The notes: generated from the letters alone by a model not told the origin. A stretch of 64,000 bases of DNA from Hirundichthys speculiger (GCA_018398805.1 JAGFBZ010000169.1:62001-126000); one strand, 5' to 3'; shown: positions 22,129 to 34,028, counted from the stretch's first letter. Made by a program: numbers and translations.

Positions 22129-22616
22129 CTGAGGGGCGACAGGACGAGAGGAAGTTCTCCTTCAGGTTCCCCTTCGCTCGTTCGCTTCTCATCTAAACCT
22201 GAATGACTTTTAGACAAGAAAAAAAAGCCATTTTGGCAGCTTTGGTTGATTTTTGCAGCTTTTCAACGAACTTGTTCATCGTCACAAAGATTCAAGTAAG
22301 AAAAAAACCAAAACAAAACAGACGCTTGGACGGGCGCTGCTGTGAAGGAGAAGGAGGGCTGGACTCATGGAGGCCTCAGCAGAGCCGAGGAGCTCGGTTT
22401 GACACTTGGCATCCTCTCTTGTGTCCTTCAGACCTCACACCTCCGTCCACAGCTCCCCTGTCACACCTCTACAGCCTCGGCATCATCTGCTCGCACATCG
22501 GGAGGCGCTGAAACCCCTCCCCCTCCGTATGTCGCCCATCTGTCCACGGCAGTTGGAGAGACTGAACTAAAACGGGAACGCGGGCCCAGATGATGTCGCC
22601 TCCGGACTCCCGAAGG
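22129..22616. other. Opsin intron sequence, no recognised feature
   Basis: Upstream intron on the minus strand. Two overlapping plus-strand open frames (22203-22511 and 22342-22593) have no domain, and run into the telomere-like array. Confidence 0.4.
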
Positions 22617-23274
22617 GGTTAGGGTTAGGGTTTAGGGTTAGGGGTTAGGGTTAGGGTTAGGGGTTAGGGGTTAGGGTTAGGGGTTAGGGGTTAGGGTTAG
22701 GGGTTAGGGTTAGGGGTTAGGGTTTAGGGGTTAGGGGTTAGGGTTAGGGTTAGGGGTTAGGGGTTAGGGGTTAGGGGTTAGGGGGTTAGGGGTTAGGGGT
22801 TAGGGTTAGGGGTTAGGGGTTAGGGGGTTAGGGGGTTAGGGGTTAGGGTTAGGGGTTAGGGGTTAGGGGTTAGGGGTTAGGGGTTAGGGGTTCGGGGTTA
22901 GGGGTTGGGGGTTAGGGTTAGGGGTTAGGGGTTGGGGGGTTAGGGGTTAGGGGTTAGGGGTTAGGGGTTGGGGTTGGGGTTGGGTTAGGGTTTTAGGGTT
23001 AGGGTTGGGGGTTAGGGTTAGGGTTGGGGTTAGGGGTTAGGGTTCGGGTTGGGGTTAGGGGTTAGGTTAGGGGTTTGGGGGTTAGGGGTTAGGGTTAGGG
23101 TTAGGGTTAGGGGTTAGGGTTAGGGTTAGGTTAGGGTTAGGGTTAGGGTTAGGGGTTAGGGGTTAGGTTAGGGGTTAGGGGGTTAGGGTTTAGGGGTTAG
23201 GGGTTAGGGGTTAGGGGTTAGGGTTAGGGTTAGGGGTTAGGGGTTAGGGTTAGGGGTTAGGGTTTAGGGTTTAG
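22617..23274. repeat. Telomere-like array, TTAGGG orientation
   Basis: About 660 bp of TTAGGG and TTAGGGG units with few other variants, cleaner than the 14.6-kb array and in the opposite orientation. Interstitial. Confidence 0.95.
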
Positions 23275-23454
23275 TACCGAAAAGACATCTCATTCATCCG
23301 TCCTCAACAACTTCAGACCAGACAGCCCTTCAGAGACCGTTACCGTCCCCGCTACGTAAGAAAATCTGCACCTTTCAGCGTCTTTGCCTGAAGGTGAAGC
23401 TGAAGGTGCCATCATCAAACTGCTTCAGCAAACCCACTCACTTCGTGACAATCC

Positions 23455-23577
23455 TCGCAACAATTGAATCATAGGCAACTGGACTTAGATTTGTCTAGAA
23501 GACGTTTCGTCTCTTATCCAAGCAATTTGTCTTCTAGACAAATCTAAGTCCAGTTGCCTATGATTCAATTGTTGCGA
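23455..23577. repeat. Perfect 49-bp inverted repeat with 25-bp loop
   Basis: Arms 23455-23503 and 23529-23577 are exactly complementary over 49 bp (beginning TCGCAACAATTGAATCATAG), with a 25-bp spacer GTTTCGTCTCTTATCC.... Transcription would give a long hairpin. The sequence GACGTTTCGTCTCTTATCC is reminiscent of a repeat family found widely in fish. There is no coding sequence. Confidence 0.9.
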
Positions 23578-24273
23578 GAATGGAATTTACCTGGATAAAT
23601 GAGAATATCCACAGACAATCGTATTTGACTTTTCCACGTTTCAGGCAGGGGCGGTTTTTGCTATGGGCAATGTGGGCGACCGCCCAGAGCGCATTTTATT
23701 TGGGGGCGCACAAGCACCCTCAAAAAAAAAGAAAAAAAATCGCTAATTTTCTCAACTAATACCGCTCATTTCAACGTCAAGTTAGTAGAGTAGGCGCTGG
23801 GGCGCCGCTACTATCATGTCAACTTGCTGCTGAGAGTAATGTATACATGTGTGTGTCAGAAGAAAAGGCGGGGGGGAGACGGGGGGGGAATCAACTCTGC
23901 AACTGCAGAGGTTGTGAGCAGGTTGAGTGGAAAAGCAAGGAGGGGGCGGGGCATAGACTGGGCGGGGCATAGACTGACCTCTCATGAACCCAGGCCACAC
24001 CACACAAACTGCTACTTCCAAATAAGTTGTGTTTCATTCTTGAAATTAACACAGATATTATTACATTTATTGGGTTATGACATCACCCAATAAATATCTA
24101 TGTAAAATGTAAAAAAAAAAAAAGAAACAGCCCCCCCCCCGCCAAAAAAAAAAAAAAAACAGGAATCTGTGGCTGCATCAACGAGTATTTGTTTACATCA
24201 CGTCAATCTTGACTCTGGATTATTGACGAACGGAAAAGGTGATGATGTCGAGTCGAGTCAAGGGTTCTGCATC

Positions 24274-24358
24274 ATGGACAAACGACCAAAAAAACCACCC
24301 GGTGCCCAGTTCAGGAAGAGAAGGAAAGAAGAAGAGGAGAAACTTTCAAAAGATAAAG
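24274..24358 (+). pseudogene. hAT transposase first exon (fragment)
   Basis: ATG at 24274 opens MDKRPKKPPGAQFRKRRKEE and continues through a Lys/Glu-rich segment to a GTATGCAG donor after 24358. A start of this kind, basic and with PSGAxFRKRR-like sequence, is typical of the N-terminus of ZMYM1-like hAT transposases as I know them. A longer open frame that continues past the donor is the intron. The rest of the gene is absent or destroyed by the LINE insertion. Confidence 0.7.
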
Positions 24359-24794
24359 GTATGCAGGTCTCTATGAGTGACGTTAATTTAGCATGTAATG
24401 AAACAGTAGTCTATACGCTATGTATTATCCTCTTGCTAATATGTTGCTACATAGCCACAGAAGATGACTGTATTTGTTTTTTAGCTTTGCTGAACTAGCA
24501 GCTAGCATTTCACCAGTAGGCTAGTTTGTGTTTACAACACAAGTGCAAGTTCACACAGGCTTATTAGTCTGGGAATTATGTAAACAATAGTACACACTGA
24601 CTGTGGAATTTTTAATGCTATACGTGGGTCTATGCTAACTTAAATAACATTCATGTCAATATACACTGACATGACGTTTTGTAAGCTTTATATAGACATA
24701 TATATACATACATAGACATATATCGACATCCTGTTGAATCCAAGATGGCAGCCAAGTCAGCTCCTTGTTTGTTAGTTTGTCCCTGAACTGTTGA

Positions 24795-25315
24795 AGTCTG
24801 TAGGGTTTCAGAAGCAGCAGCTAGCTTACTCCAGCCCTGTAGCAGCTAACTACCATTAGCCCGGCAGCAGCTAGCTCTACCAGCCCTGCAGCAGCTAACA
24901 ACCGCCAGCCCTGCAGCAGCTAACAACCGCCAGCCCTGCAGCAGCTAACAACCACCAGCCCTGCAGCAGCTAGCTCCACCAGCCCTGCAGTAGCTGGCTC
25001 CACCAGCCCTGCAGCAGCTAGCTCTACCAGCCCTGCAGCAGCTAACTCTACCAGCCCTGCAGCTAGCTCCACCAGCCCTGCAGTAGCTAGCTCCACCAGC
25101 CCTGCAGCAGCTAGCTACCATCAGCCCTGCAGCAGCTAGCTACCACTAGCCCTGCAGCAGCTAGCTATCAGTAGCCTTGCAGCAGCTAGCTACCACTAGC
25201 CCTGCAGCAGCTTGCTACCACCAGCCCTGCAGCAGCTAGCTCCACCAGCCCTGCAGCAGCTAGCTCCACCAGCCCTGCAGCAGCTAGCTACCACCAGCCC
25301 TGCAGCAGCTTGTCT
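24795..25315. repeat. 24-bp minisatellite in the LINE leader
   Basis: About 21 units with core CAGCCCTGCAGCAGCTAGCT plus CCAC or ACCA, some missing a CAG. It lies between the LINE 5' end and the endonuclease frame, so it is probably part of that LINE copy. Confidence 0.9.
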
Positions 25316-25376
25316 TCAAACAGGCTGAACTTTAAACGGTAATGATGGTGGTAGCTAGCTGCTGCATTTTCCTCTC

Positions 25377-26385
25377 ATGATTCTTGTTGTTGCTGCAACT
25401 CTCTGGGACCTTGAGGTTACCAGTGGTCAAGTGGAGTGCACACCGGTGACTGTATACTCTTCTCCACTCGTTCCAAATCCTCAAATAATCAGTTATTTTA
25501 GTGAACTAAATGATCAAGTCTCAATTCACAAATATGTGGATCCATTCAACTATGCTAATTGGTTACGTCTTGCTTGCACCTCTGTCTTAGAAACGTATTT
25601 TGTATGCTCGGATAAGTCTCTTGTCATATTCATTTTCAATTTACATTCCAAAATAGACGGGCAGAGTAACCTTGAACCCACTGGGAATAGAATCTTGTTG
25701 TTACTTTTACTCTTAATATCTGGTATACATCTAAATCCAGGCGCTAGTATTGCGAACTGTAACACACCTTCTGAATTCAAGGAAAGGACTGGGCTAGGAA
25801 TTATTCATTTGAATATTTGTAGTTTGCCACAAAAGATTGATATGCTGCGCATTTGGGCGAAATCAACTAATGCCGATGTCATTGTTCTATCAGAAACATG
25901 GCTCACTAAATCACACTCTGATAAAGCCGTTTCTGTTGATGGCTATAACATATTTAGGGCTGATCGTCCCTTGAAAGGAGGAGGTGTTGCAATTTACTGT
26001 AAATCAAAATTTAATGTAAATGTTTTGCTATCCAAATCAGTCAGTAAACAGTTTGAGTTCTTAGCCATAAATCTTGAGGTCTCAAATGGGTTTTCCTTAA
26101 CTGTGGTTGGTTGCTATAGACCTCTTCTCTGCTGATGCACTAATTTCCTTGATTGAGTCGTTAGCTGACCTCAAATACAAGGAATTAATACTGACTGATT
26201 TAAATTGGAATTGGCTTAGACCTAAATCTGATACTTTTAAAGATATCTGCATTTCACTAAACTTAACACAGCTAATTGAGGGCCTCACGCACCTTAATTT
26301 GAAATTTCCTGATAAATCATCTTTGATTGACTTGCTTTTGACTAATGCTCCACACAAGTGTGACACAAGGTGTCTTTGCAAATGA
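25377..26385 (+). pseudogene. LINE endonuclease domain (broken)
   Basis: An APE-type endonuclease with GIIHLNICSLPQKIDMLR (residues about 138 onward of the frame from 25377), SETWLTKS, GGGVAIYCK and VVGCYRP. A frameshift lies near 26120, after which a second frame (26107-26385) continues with ELILTDLNWNWL, where the canonical GDxN has become TDLN, and SLIDLLLTNAP. The domain nicks target DNA in live elements. Joining across the frameshift gives a contiguous domain; it is not functional as it stands. Confidence 0.85.
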
Positions 26386-26399
26386 CATAAGTGACCATT

Positions 26400-27148
26400 G
26401 GCTGTGGTTACATGATGTTTTTTAATTCGGAATTGATAATTAGGAATTAAATAATTCCGAATTAAACTATTTTCCTTCGAGTTTACATGGAAATAGTAAT
26501 TCCGAATTAAGGTTTACATGGAAAACACGTTTGTTCGGCTTTATCCAACTCCGCTTTAGGTCTGGGGGTTGGGAAGGGTTCTGATTGGATGGGGGGGCGG
26601 ACGTCTTTACGTCTACTGGAAGAAAACAAACTTAGCTAACTCAGTTAGCAACAACATTCCACTTATTTTTGACCTGGGTGGCGTCTCTATCTGTGAAACC
26701 TCCTTCATTTAACCTGGCCGCTTTGAAAAGCTCACAATTTTTATGTTTCCTGCCATCTGTTCTTTTAATTATTTCCAGTTCCTCCAAGCTATTTATTAAA
26801 TAAATCGTCTCTACTCTTGAACACCGTTTACTGTGTGCTGCTGTTTTGAAACTTTGTTTTGAAAACAAGCCCAGCGCGGAATATAAGCGTCATCCCGACA
26901 AGACGGGCAAGAGAACTAGCATGCGCAGAAAGACCGGAATTAATTTAAACAAGAATGAGTGTAAACATGACCGCGGAATTATTTAATTCGGAATTAAAAT
27001 GGGAATAAACCAGCCACTTACTTCGGAATTAAGTTTAATTCGGAATTGACATTTTCATATGGAATTAGGTGTTTACATGGTAACTTTTATTCGGTTTAAC
27101 TTTAATTCTGAATTAAAGAGGAATTAAACTTCCCATGTAAACGGACCC
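26400..27148 (+). mobile_element. AATTCCG-type MITE, copy 1 complete, nested in LINE
   Basis: Starts GGCTGTGGTTACATGATG and ends CATGTAAACGGACCC. Flanked by ATT on both sides (26397-26399 and 27149-27151). Removing it reconnects the LINE frame as GVFANDISDHCVIAAVRNG, confirming the insertion. Length 749 bp. Internal TTAATTCGGAATT and AAGAGGAATTAAACTT. The 3-bp duplication is compatible with PIF/Harbinger or other families; superfamily not settled. Confidence 0.88.
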
Positions 27149-27149
27149 A

Positions 27150-28714
27150 TTGTGTGATTGCTGCTGTCAGAAATGGCAAAGTCCCTAAAACTAAACCCTG
27201 TATTTTAATTAAGCGTAACATGAAAGCCTTTGTTGAACAGGGGTTTTTTAATTATCTTTATTATTTTAATTGGGGACGTATTGAACTAATTAATTATGTA
27301 GAATCTGCAATGAAAGTTTTCTCTGATGGTTTTTCTGTATTGATTGACAAGCAAGCTCCTTTTAAGAAATATAAGGTTAAAGGGAGGGACAACTCTCGTG
27401 GTTTACTCCTGATTTAGCTGAGCTTCTGTATAACAGAAACCTGGCCTGGGCCAAGGCTAGAAAGACCCGTCTTGAGGCTGATAGGCAAATTTTTAGGCAA
27501 CTGAGAAATCGTTTTACATCGCTTGTCAAAAAAGCCAAGTCTAATTTTTATCTCTCAGCAATGACCAAAAACTTAAATGACCCAAAGAAATTCTGGAAAG
27601 TGATCAGTTCTATTTCAGCCGCTGATAATCACAGTGAACTACCATCTTGTATAGTTGATGACACCACAACCATTACAGAGAGGAATTCTATACTCGACTC
27701 TTTTAATAAGCATTTGGTTGCATCTGGTTCCTTGTTCTCTAAGTCTTTCCCAACTTTCCCAGCCTTCTGCTGCCGATGCCGGTCATACGCCCGGTGGCCA
27801 CTTGTCTGCAGGTCAACCCTCCTTTAACTTTAGGTTGTTCTCAGTTGAAGAGGTCCACAGAGCACTTCTTTCTCTTGATAAAACTAAATCTGCCGGCCCT
27901 GATCATATGGAACCATACTTTTTAAAGTTAGCAGCTGATTTTATTGCTAGACCCCTCCAGTACCTTTTTAATATTACGATCACAACTAATTGCATTCCAG
28001 ACACTTGGAAGGTTGCCTATGTCGTACCACTGTTAAAAGGAGGGGACCCTACATGTCTAAATAACTATCGACCCATTCTATCAAAGGTCCTTGGAAGCTT
28101 AGTTAATGATCAATTGAAGGATTTCCTCAGTTCCAACAATATTCTCTCGCCATATCAATCTGGTTTCAGGAAACATCACACCACTATTACAGCCTCCCTC
28201 AAATTCCCCAATGATGTAATTGATTCATTAGATCACAAAAATATTTGTACAGCCCTTTTTTATTGACCTTTCCAAGGCCTTTGACACTGTGGACCACTTT
28301 AGAGGCAACGGCTGCTTGAGATCGGGCTATCGGAACAAGCTGTTGGCTGGTTCGATAACTATTTCTCTGACAGAAGCAATGTGTTTGTTTTGAAGGCAGC
28401 TCATCCTCAATCTTTGGACTGGTGTGCCCCAGGGATCAGTTTTAGGGCCAATATTGTTTATCATCTATGTGAATACACTGGGCGGTAATATTCCTGATGC
28501 TAAACTTCATGTCTATGCTGACGACACAGTAATTTATTGCTGTGGCTCCACCCTTGTCGAATCTCTAATGAAGTTACAGACTGCATTTAAACTATTAGAA
28601 CATCAACTATTTGATCTAAATGCCGAAAAAACTAAACTCATCATATTTTCTAATGGCAGAAAGACAACTGAACCTTCTCCTAGCATTTTAACTTTACAAC
28701 TACGCTGCACTTGA
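27150..28714 (+). pseudogene. LINE reverse transcriptase (broken)
   Basis: Pieces of one RT are spread over frames: KFWKVISSISAAD (27590 area), SAGPDHMEPYFLKLAADF and NYRPILSKVLGSLVNDQL (frame 27655-28266), SKAFDTVDH (about 28270-28300, after a frameshift), then [16 protein letters not shown] and [10 protein letters not shown] (frame 28424-28714). The YADD catalytic motif is intact, but several frameshifts separate the parts. The NYRP motif and the spacing fit Jockey/CR1-group RTs. Confidence 0.87.
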
Positions 28715-29435
28715 AAGACCTTATCGGTCTTGGAACTTTTAAGAATTTTATTAGAAACCTTGAAGCTGCTTCACACCAAAATTGCACTTGTTTTAACTGA
28801 AAACCTTCAATTTTGTTCTTTTTACCATTTTATTGTATTTAATGCACAAGTGGATTTGTATGTTTGTGCTTATTTGCCATTGTCTTGTAACTGTTTTTGG
28901 CTGCTGTCTTGGCCAGGCTTCTCTTGGAAAAGAGGTCATTGTACCTCAACGGGACCGACCTGGTTAAATAAAGACTTATTGCTCGGAATCCGGCAAAATC
29001 CCATTCATTTCTATGGGACGATTTTCGCCGTTTTTGGCTTCTAGCATCGCCACGGTAACACTTTTGACGGAGAAAAGTAATAGCCCGCATCGCACGGTCG
29101 AGACCTACGTTTTGATATATTTCATGCATGTGTGCACCTTACGGTTATGCCCCTATTAACGGACGAAAAATGATGCGGAATAAGAAAAAAAAAAAAAGGG
29201 AAACCCATCCTGGATACTAATATTACGCCTTCAAAAACGCGTTTTTTGTCGTTTTCTCAGTCGTTTTTTTTTTTTTTTGATTTTTTTCTTCCATAGCGAG
29301 GGCGGTATAACCCAAGTAACCCGGTATAAGACAGTTTTTACTGCATAACAATATGTGCTGCCAATGCATTTGGCATGCACATAATAATAATAATGTGATA
29401 TAGCTTTTTGAATAATTTGTAGTGTGTGTGTGTGT

Positions 29436-29438
<3 letters not shown>

Positions 29439-29480
<42 letters not shown>
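29439..29480. repeat. 42-base G homopolymer
   Basis: An uninterrupted run of G after a (TG)n stretch. It may be a real microsatellite or a sequencing/assembly collapse; runs of exactly this kind are error-prone. Confidence 0.9.
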
Positions 29481-29482
<2 letters not shown>

Positions 29483-29517
29483 CGCCCAGGGCGTAAAAGT
29501 AGCCAGAACCGCCCCTG

Positions 29518-29940
29518 GTTTCAGCCCACATTTATGTGAGACACAACGACCAAATAAGAAGAGAGACAGATGCGTATTTGGCCTCTTATCGGAAGAGAAC
29601 GGCGCTCTGGCCATTTCCCGTCACCTCGTGCAGCTCAGCGGCCAGAAACAGTCCAGAAACTCTCGGGCGACGCAGACTGCAGAGAACCGGTGGACCGCTT
29701 TGTGGCCCGGTGGGTTCAACAGTCGCCTCATCCTGAACCTCAGAGGAAATGACTGTGGATTTCAAATTCAATTCAGTAATATTTACTAATCCCCGAAGGG
29801 AAACTTCATTTCAGGAGGACCACAGAGGACCAGAGGTAGCTTTTGTTCTCCAGTTCATGTAAAGGACACTAAACGACAACTCCGAATTAATTACACGACT
29901 GGGCAGAGCAGACTCAACCGCCCCCCTGCATCTCAAGAAG
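29518..29940. other. Sequence with no recognised gene
   Basis: Contains overlapping open frames on both strands (29536-29789 and 29586-29771) without recognised domain. The first eight bases are the right target-site copy of the hAT element. Confidence 0.4.
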
Positions 29941-30300
29941 CAGGCCCGTCGCTATGGGCGGGCCATAGGGGGCCGGGCCCGCCCACCAAAATGCTTGTGC
30001 CCCCCCCTGCTCCAGCCAAAGATCTCTAAAAACAACACAGAGAGATAGATGCATGTTTTAGAGAGCGCAGTAGCTCATTGGCTGCTTTGAACCCAGAGAC
30101 AGAAGATCATTTCCTGGACCCATCAAAGTTAACCCCTCTACTGCTATTAGCTGGAACTGATGTGGTTGAATCTGAATATACTGTGGCTCGTGAGTTCCTG
30201 GTGAAGAAAATGGCCGACACCCCAATTCCCCCCCGAAGGTGGAAAATGGACACTAGCTAACTTCCATCTCAACCCTCAATCTGTCCCGGTTCTTAGAACA
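29941..30300 (+). pseudogene. hAT element fragment with transposase remnant
   Basis: A second hAT end, CAGGCCCGTCGCTATGGGC, begins near 29941, and after about 130 bp an open frame (30078-30260) gives LNPETEDHFLDPSKLTPL and VVESEYTVAREFLVKKM. That resembles a middle segment of ZMYM1-like hAT transposases. The jump from terminal sequence directly to internal coding sequence suggests a deleted copy. No right end was found. The family assignment rests on recall, not a search. Confidence 0.6.
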
Positions 30301-30528
30301 TCAAGTTGAGGAAAAGGTTTGAGGGCTGCATCGCACCTCAGAGATTCTGCGGCACCACCCTTGGGAGTCAGGGTTACCCAGAAGGCATTGCGTATTTTCG
30401 CCAAGACATCTTTGAAAAGGATGGCGCTGAAAAAAGCTAGCTACGAACGCAAGTATTTTTGTAGTCAATAAAGATATAAATGTTACGAAACCAACTTATT
30501 CTCTTATATATTTATACACAGTGATCCA

Positions 30529-31221
30529 TCGCCAATTCACGCCTGAAGTTCCACGGTTTTAGTTATTTGCAGATTTTTCAGAAATATATAATATAAATTT
30601 ACAAAATCAAGAAAAAATCGCTGAAACATCCCAGGATGTTGTGCGCGTTCTCTCACGGTGAAGAAATGCTGTGAGCCAGCCTGGCCCCTTTAAGAAGGTG
30701 GCCTTATGGGTAATGGTGTGGCCTTATGGGTAATGTAATGTGTGTGTCGTGGGACGGCAGAATGAAAACGGGGTTAGATGAAAAGTGTAGTGAGCATCAA
30801 CAGCAGCCCAGCGTGTATAGATTTACATTCTCTGTTAACCGACAGGAGCCCAACAATACAACCTGTGTGATGTTACAAGTTCCTGCAGTGACACAATAAA
30901 GTTCCCGTTCCATGCAGAGAAAACCGGACTTTTTCTTTTGTTGTTGTTAGCGTGTTAGCCGCTAATTACGAGCCAGAAATAGCACAATAGCAGCGGTTTG
31001 TTTACTACGGTTCAGAGACCAGAGGCTGTGAAGGAAACAGAAAGACCACAGTTGAGCCTTTGTCTTGTTTCGCTGCAGTGTCTCGCTACTTTTTTTTGCC
31101 GTTTTTAAACATTTTAAACACATGATTTAGGCTCCGGAGGCTCCGGCTCCAGTTCGAGGATTTTGATTTTCGCAAGAGGGGGTGCCGGTCCCCATTAACC
31201 GTGAAAAATAAGAGATCACTG
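30529..31221 (+). mobile_element. pogo/Tigger-like MITE, copy 1
   Basis: Ends are CAGTGATCCATCGCCAATTC and the complement of CAGTGATCTCTTATTTTTC, followed by TA on the right. The middle (30650-31130) matches 61016-61460. CAGTGATCC ends are typical of pogo/Tigger elements of the Tc1/mariner superfamily. No transposase visible. Confidence 0.75.
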
Positions 31222-32364
31222 TATTATCTTCTTCTTCTTCTTCTTCTTCTTCTTCATTGTTGTTGTTGTTTTCTTGACAGACTGAACGTAGCTTTGATGT
31301 AAGGTCGCCCCCCACAGTCTGAAGCTGTAACTGCGTTTAAGGGGTGTCCCATTTCTAAGTCACAAGATAGCCCTGACTCTTACTTTGGAGGGCCAAGACT
31401 GAGGGTTAAGGGAATTGGAGTTGGCCCTTGGACACGGAGTCTGTTGGTAACCGACTTACTGCTCTAAGCCAGACTTTCTCCCCTCCGTTAGAAAGCTGTA
31501 ACAGGTTCAAGGTCATCAGAACATCGATTTGGGAAACTGATGAAGTCTTTGTGCAGTCGCAGAGTCAACAAACTCAGAGTTGACAGAAGCAGCTCTCAAG
31601 CGCCACTTAGAAACTTTAAACTCAGCAGTTGTTGGTCTTTTAACTTCATTGAACCTCCTTTGATTGTTTTTACCTCGATGTGACACAAAAGCATCGCAGT
31701 TATTCACCTGCGGGCTAATCAACCAGATGAACTCTGCAGTCGTGAATCTGCTATTGATTCACGTCTGCTATTGCGTTTTGATGATGTGCAGTGGGAAACT
31801 TCTCCCAGCCCAGAGCCTTGGATGCTTTCTCACAAATTTATCTCAGACTCTCAGACATGCGCATAAATCCCAATTTAAAAAAAAAAAAAAAAAAGAAAAA
31901 CCCACCAGGGATTTATCTGGTCCTCCACCAGCTGGAGGGAAGCTTCACTCACAGATGAGTCCAGTAATAAAAAACAGTGTTTCAGAGCAGCAGGAGACGT
32001 GCGGCGCAAAATGTCTCCCATTCTTCTTTTTTTTTTTTTTTCTTTAAAGTTATTAATACTTGGATGAAAAGCCATAATTTCCTTGGTGATTGTGACTAAT
32101 TCATGTGGAGCCAGAGGGAGCCTCCGGTTGCTCATTTCCCACAGAGATGAAGCATCAGCACATCCCATGAGAACGTTTTGCTATGAAATTATAAAATGTC
32201 CACAGTAATAGATCTTTTAGGATGTTTGGGTCGTCTTTGAAGCAGCTTTAGTTTTCTGAGAGGGCTGACTTCTTTTGGATAAGGAGGGATGGACAGTTTA
32301 TTTTTCTTTTCTTTCTAAAACCATTAAACACGACTGATTTGTCTCGTATCACTTAGATTCGGTT
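31222..32364. other. Sequence with no recognised gene
   Basis: Includes a CTT microsatellite (31229-31254) with TTG units after it and A/T homopolymer runs (31874-31893, 32028-32040). No coding sequence recognised. The fold of open frames 31664-32168 on both strands is poly-Lys/poly-Phe noise. Confidence 0.4.
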
Positions 32365-32513
32365 ACAATCAATCAATCAATCAATGTTTATTTGTAGAGC
32401 CCTTTTCAACACACAGGGTGACCAAAGTGCTTTCCATTAAAATCCACATTAAAACAAAACAATTTAAAATCAACATAACAATACAATTAAAATTGAATTA
32501 AAAATATCTCACA

Positions 32514-33565
32514 TCAATACTGTGTATTAAAAGCCAGTCTAAATAAATAGGTTTTAAGTCTTGATTTAAAAACCTCAAAGTCAGTGATGGTGCAGCTTAT
32601 TCCAGAGTCTGGGTCCAGAGCCAGGAGGACCGGATCACCCCAGAGTTTAGTCCTGGTTCTGGGGACTAACAGCAAGAGCTGGTTTAAGGACCGTAAGGTT
32701 CTAGTAGGGTTCTGAACACGCACTTGTTCACATAAGTAGAGAGGGGCAAGGCCATTAAGGGCTTTAAAAACAAAGATTAACATTTTAAAATCAATTCTTA
32801 AAGAAACAGGAAGCCAGTGAAGAGAAAATAAAACTGGGGTGACGTGTTCCTGACGTCGGGTATTAGTTAAAAAGCGTGCAGCGGCGTTCTGAACAAGCTG
32901 AAGACGGCTAAGTGACGACTTGGAGACACCAACATACAAAGCATTACAGTAATCAATTCTAGAGCTTATAGAGGCATGAATGGTTTTTTCCAAGTCTGCT
33001 CGATTTAAAAATTGCTTTACTTTTGTTAAAACCCGTAACTGATAAAAACTAGCCCTGACCACGCTGTCAATTTGCTTGTCAAATTTTAAGCTGCCATCAA
33101 AAATAACTCCAAGATTCCTAACAGAAGATTTCACTTTAAACGATAGATCACCAGAGTGTGCTGAATCACCAAAGAAAACATACTCTGTCTTATCGTCATT
33201 TAGGTGCAGAAAATTTTGCCCCAACCACATTTTAATTTCTCAATGCAGTCAGAAAGGGTTTGAAGAGCAGCACTTTTGTTTGGGAGCACAGGAAGATAAA
33301 TTTGAAGGTCATCTGCATAGCAGTGAAAGGCTAGGTTGTGTCTGGCTACAATAGAGCCCAGAGGCAACATGTAAAGCGAGAACAATAACGGGCCCAGTAT
33401 GGAGCCTTGGGGCACACCACAGAACAAAGGAGCAGCAGAGGAGGACAGGTCGCCAATCATTACAGAAAAACTTCTGTTTGTCAGGTACGATTTGAACCAT
33501 TTCAGCGCTGTAGCACGAATACCAGCACACTGATTAAGGCGAGACAAGAGGATTGAATGATCCAC
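32514..33565 (-). pseudogene. L2-like LINE reverse transcriptase (frameshifted)
   Basis: Frame 33565-33200 carries LFCGVPQGSILGPLLFSLYM and FHCYADDLQIYLP, with the catalytic YADD. A frameshift near 33215 leads to frame 33230-32514 with NFLHLNDDKTEYVFFG, VRNLGVIFDGSLKFDKQI, RIDYCNALYVG, LQLVQNAAARFL and LHWLPVSLRIDFK, the C-terminal part of the fish L2 RT. The upstream RT palm, fingers and linker (33566-34710) are broken by stops. Confidence 0.9.
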
Positions 33566-34028
33566 TGGGTTAGGAGTCTAACAAAACTAAAACAGCAGGA
33601 CATTTGGCATCAACAGAAAGGGCAATGTCATTATGCACTTTCAACAGTGCTCTACCTGGTCCTGAACCGAGACTGAAATTTTTCAAAAACGCTGTTATTT
33701 TCTAAAAACGATTGCAGTTGGGTAAAAACAATTCTCTTAATGACCTTTGAAATAAAAGGCAAACTAGAAACAGGTCTAAAATTGGACAGAACACTGGCGT
33801 CAAGATGTGGTTTTTTAAGAAGTGGTCTCACTATGGCATGTTTAAAAGAGTGTTCATTAAAACCAAGAGGAAAGGCCCAACAGTGGAAAGCACCTCTTTT
33901 AACAATTTAGTTGGAGGAATGTCCAGAGGACAACTTGTAGTTTTCATGTGTACAACAATATCAGTGAGGGACGAAAGAGAAACAGGATCAAAATGGTCGA
34001 ACACAGCAGAGAGTGAGGCAGTAACAGG

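Larger units (their letters stand above)
24740..28980 (+). mobile_element. Non-LTR retrotransposon (LINE, CR1/Rex1-like), broken
   Basis: The left end is taken near CAAGATGGCAGCC (24740), a YY1-like motif that also begins the minus-strand LINE at 35750. A 24-bp minisatellite in the 5' leader (24795-25315) is followed by an endonuclease frame (25377-26385), the nested MITE (26400-27148), the reverse transcriptase (27150-28714) and a 3' end with ACCTGGTTAAATAAAGACTT near 28980. The 3' region TGGCCAGGCTTCTCTTGGAA resembles ends of Rex1/CR1 relatives in fish. The clade is not certain. No clear target duplication found. Confidence 0.85.
23646..29517 (+). mobile_element. hAT transposon, split by a LINE (5.9 kb)
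   Basis: Ends are CAGGGGCGGTTTTTGCTATG and the complement of CAGGGGCGGTTCTGGCTAC. The flanks GTTTCAGG (23638-23645) and GTTTCAGC (29518-29525) agree at seven of eight positions. The left part retains the first coding segment of a ZMYM1-like hAT transposase (24274-24358), a type I associate with this end sequence. Most of the interior from about 24740 to 28980 is a LINE, itself split by a MITE. The remaining right part (28981-29517) includes a 42-base G run. The transposase beyond the first exon was not found, so the element is dead. Confidence 0.88.

Noticed and set aside
23455..23577. Hammerhead-type ribozyme in the inverted repeat, as in Penelope-like elements
   Set aside because: GACGAAACGTC is present on the minus strand, but the CUGAUGA box needed for the core is not.
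29223..29614. Proline-rich and glycine-rich frames over the G run
   Set aside because: Generated by the homopolymer. No biological support.
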